Assembly: GCA_026707945.1 (NCBI GenBank)
Contig: JAPOVV010000074.1
Coordinates: 124,001-188,000, forward strand
Direction of reading: 5' to 3'
Source: Gammaproteobacteria bacterium
Lineage (GTDB): Bacteria; Pseudomonadota; Gammaproteobacteria; Pseudomonadales; Azotimanducaceae
Length of the DNA: 64,000 bases
Shown: positions 62,251-64,000 of the stretch, piece by piece
Layout of the letters: the number at the start of each line of letters is the position of its first letter
Position numbering within the stretch: the first letter of the stretch is position 1
Program-made: the position numbers and the translations under genes
Notes under the pieces: generated by a model
What the model was told of the DNA's origin: nothing
Seen by the model: the letters and a program-made list of their open reading frames with translations, nothing else
Database searches by the model: none

Positions 62251-62920
62251 TTCCTGAACGCCAGCCTTCGGAGATGGCGTTGGACGAAAACAGTCTTGAG
62301 GTGGCTTGAAATATCGAACCCTATTATCTACTGTACCCTAATCCACGCACCTTGAGACCCAACAACGAGCACGAAATCGCCCGTGTGCTCATCGTGCTTC
62401 TTCCATTTGCAGGAGGCTCGGCGGCGAACGAAGCCGGACGTTGTGAAATAGGTTTTGTTCGTGGCAAGCTTTTTAGTCAAAACGCACTAATCCGAGTTTC
62501 TAAGCGTGTCGTCGCAGCTAGTAACGGTTCGCTATCGCTCAGAAGTTTCAGAAATCGCTATTTCGAGCGTTTACTGGATCAGGTGACGATGGTGATAGTC
62601 TCCAAGTTCTTGCACAGCCAGCCTTTCTATGCATTTCATTGACGCAAAATGAATATCTATTCGATAATTGAACCACGTTCGATGCCAACAAAGCAAATCC
62701 ACATCTCAATCTTGAGCAATGGGTTGCTTTGAAGGCTCATTTCGGACTGAAATGGACGGTTGGTTAATCACGCTAAACCGGTGCGATTGCGATTTACCCT
62801 GAAATCAGTGAAGGAAGAACGTCATCCGCTGGATTTCAGTGAAGCAACTTTGGATTCACGGGCGCAGAAAACGGCGCATTGTTCCAGAATGACATTACGA
62901 ATTAGACGAGGCACTTAGTT
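62251..62920. other. Large intergenic stretch
   Basis: 670 bases. A frame at 62352-62642 (96 residues) lacks a recognised family or ribosome-binding site. The sequence AATCAGTGAAGG and ATTTCAGTGAAG recur near 62802 and 62831. Nothing else is seen. Confidence 0.4.
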
Positions 62921-63622
62921 GTGAATAAAGGCTATTCCGAAAAAGAGTTCGCTTTATTCTCAGCTCGCAAGATAGTCGATGAGGCAGTTTTCAATATGGC
63001 GAGCTATGAAGGGAATCCGTTCACCTTTGTGGAAGTCAAGACGCTGCTCGATGGCGTGACGGTAGGCGGTCACAAGCTATCCGATCAAAATCAAATCCTC
63101 AGGTTACGACGCACATGGGATGAGTTATTTCAAATGGTGGAGAGCAACGCCTTTGATCTATCAAAAAGTACGGCGCTCCAGCTCCATGCGATCTTAGGTG
63201 AACACGAAGCGCTGGAATGGGGTGTATTCCGGTCTGGTCGTGTACGCATCGCCGGGACACATTACACGCCACCCGAGCCCTCTCAACTCGAAGACCGATT
63301 CGATTCCTTAATTACCGACGCGAATGAATCAGGTAACTCTCTCGACCGCGCGATTCGTGTGTTCCTAGAGTGTGCTCGTAGTCAGTTCTTCTTTGACTGT
63401 AATAAACGAATGGGACAGTTTCTTATGAACGGAATACTCCTATCAAACGGTCAACATATCGTGACGATCCCAGCGAAAGACAAGCAGCAATACGACCAGG
63501 CTATGTTGCGTTACTACGATACAGGGGATTCAAGTACGATCACCCAGTTCCTCGAATTGTGTCAGACTAAGCTAGCGAAAGGACTAGGCAAATCTTCGCA
63601 GCGCGGTTCTAACGAAGATTGA
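62921..63622 (+). CDS. Fic/DOC-like protein lacking the catalytic histidine
   Basis: 233 residues from GTG 62921. An all-helical Fic core with QFFFDCNKRMGQFLMNGILL (about 156-175) in place of HPFxxGNxRxxR: the catalytic His is Gln and the Gly of GN is Cys, while Asn, Lys-Arg and the anion-loop helix remain. Active Fic enzymes transfer AMP to target proteins; without His this protein may be inactive, or belong to the known Q-type subgroup with a different reaction. No adjacent antitoxin. Confidence 0.75.
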   Translation: MNKGYSEKEFALFSARKIVDEAVFNMASYEGNPFTFVEVKTLLDGVTVGGHKLSDQNQILRLRRTWDELFQMVESNAFDLSKSTALQLHAILGEHEALEWGVFRSGRVRIAGTHYTPPEPSQLEDRFDSLITDANESGNSLDRAIRVFLECARSQFFFDCNKRMGQFLMNGILLSNGQHIVTIPAKDKQQYDQAMLRYYDTGDSSTITQFLELCQTKLAKGLGKSSQRGSNED

Positions 63623-63966
63623 CAATATGCATCGCCGGATCAGGTTCGGAGATCTAAGTACCCGTTCCATCCACAACGTTATTTCAAAGCGCCCTGTCGA
63701 TACGTGCAAAAAATCCGCCGTTCGTATAGCCTCGATCTTGCGCCACGACCTTCGGATGATCGGGTCGTCTCTCACGTCGCGAACTGAGCTTCTAAACTCC
63801 AACGTTCGTTCGTGAGATCGCGTCTAGAAAAGTTCTATCGGCCAATGTAAATCACCGCTAAAACCGCTCGCTGAATAAAATCCGAGCGTCAGAAATGCGC
63901 GATCTCTAGTAGAAATTCACGCACTTGTCTGGTCCAGATAAACCCTCATTTTTCGGTCTCGAACAC
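63623..63966. other. Intergenic stretch
   Basis: About 340 bases, with no convincing gene. Overlapping short frames on both strands are not supported. It forms the probable promoter region of the gene starting at 63967. Confidence 0.4.
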
Positions 63967-64000
63967 ATGCCCGCACTCGACGGTATCCGCATTCTCGATA
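63967..64000 (+). CDS. Probable CaiB/BaiF CoA-transferase, first codons only
   Basis: ATG 63967 begins MPALDGIRILD before the window ends. The pattern L-DGIR(I/V)LD is characteristic of the N-terminus of class III (CaiB/BaiF) CoA-transferases. Eleven residues are too few for certainty. Confidence 0.45.
   Translation, partial: MPALDGIRILD

Noticed and set aside
62352-62642. 96-residue plus-strand frame
   Set aside because: No recognised family, no ribosome-binding site, mixed hydrophobicity; possible but unsupported.

Overview
The window looks like chromosome of an aerobic, Gram-negative gammaproteobacterium, probably free-living or marine. Supporting markers are LptF/LptG, DNA polymerase III chi (HolC), an OxyR/KatG pair, a tRNA-Ala(GGC) beside gltX, a FabY-type ketosynthase, a TonB-dependent receptor, many lipoproteins, and sigma-54 promoters with IHF sites. 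GC content looks moderate and quite even. GTG and TTG starts and short stop/start overlaps are common. I see no insertion sequence, prophage, rRNA operon or CRISPR array. Assignment below class level is not possible from what I can see.

Layout. 1-1616: tail of a respiratory/copper block (CopA-type ATPase cut by the window edge, oxidase subunit III). 1786-5453: ankyrin protein, GIN-domain secreted protein, PhyH dioxygenase, Sel1-repeat protein. 5502-6437: two tandem PspB-like mini-genes, each with an upstream box, an IHF site and a -24/-12 promoter. 6560-11473: catabolic genes (TauD/TfdA dioxygenase, enoyl-CoA hydratase, Baeyer-Villiger-type monooxygenase, GH32 protein). 11539-12690: AAA/DUF4143 ATPase. 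13609-21564: TonB-dependent receptor followed by two TlpA-like lipoproteins, converging on DsbD. 21716-24551: sterol-reductase-like membrane protein, VOC protein, tRNA-Ala, unknown protein. 24575-36234: housekeeping core (gltX, lptG, lptF, holC, valS) interrupted by an ankyrin/oxyR/katG stress block. 36290-38656: hisH-hisF-quinone oxidoreductase. 38714-42089: ferrochelatase, acidic lipoprotein, LysR regulator, TSUP transporter. 42101-50650: a 1634-residue multidomain biotin-dependent carboxylase, divergent from moaB, a thiolase and fabY. 51107-56268: DegT aminotransferase, then DUF2141 / carotenoid oxygenase / LytS-type kinase / LytTR regulator with almost no gaps. 56437-64000: small VOC and YCII proteins, a second TauD-like enzyme, an NCS2 permease with an unusual C-terminal domain, a frameshifted antitoxin remnant, a SirB1 protein, a Fic-like protein lacking the catalytic His, and the first codons of a probable CoA-transferase.

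How genes may work together. DsbD can supply electrons across the inner membrane to the two CxxC lipoproteins co-transcribed with the receptor. OxyR probably controls the divergent katG. The carboxylase, thiolase and FabY suggest a local acyl-CoA/acyl-ACP building block. The two PspB-like proteins look like a sigma-54-controlled envelope stress output without pspA or pspC nearby. The most notable items are the duplicated PspB-like modules, the carboxylase with its unusual domain order, the receptor-TlpA-DsbD locus, the carotenoid oxygenase/two-component operon and the frameshifted antitoxin. All function calls come from reading motifs by eye; no database search was run.
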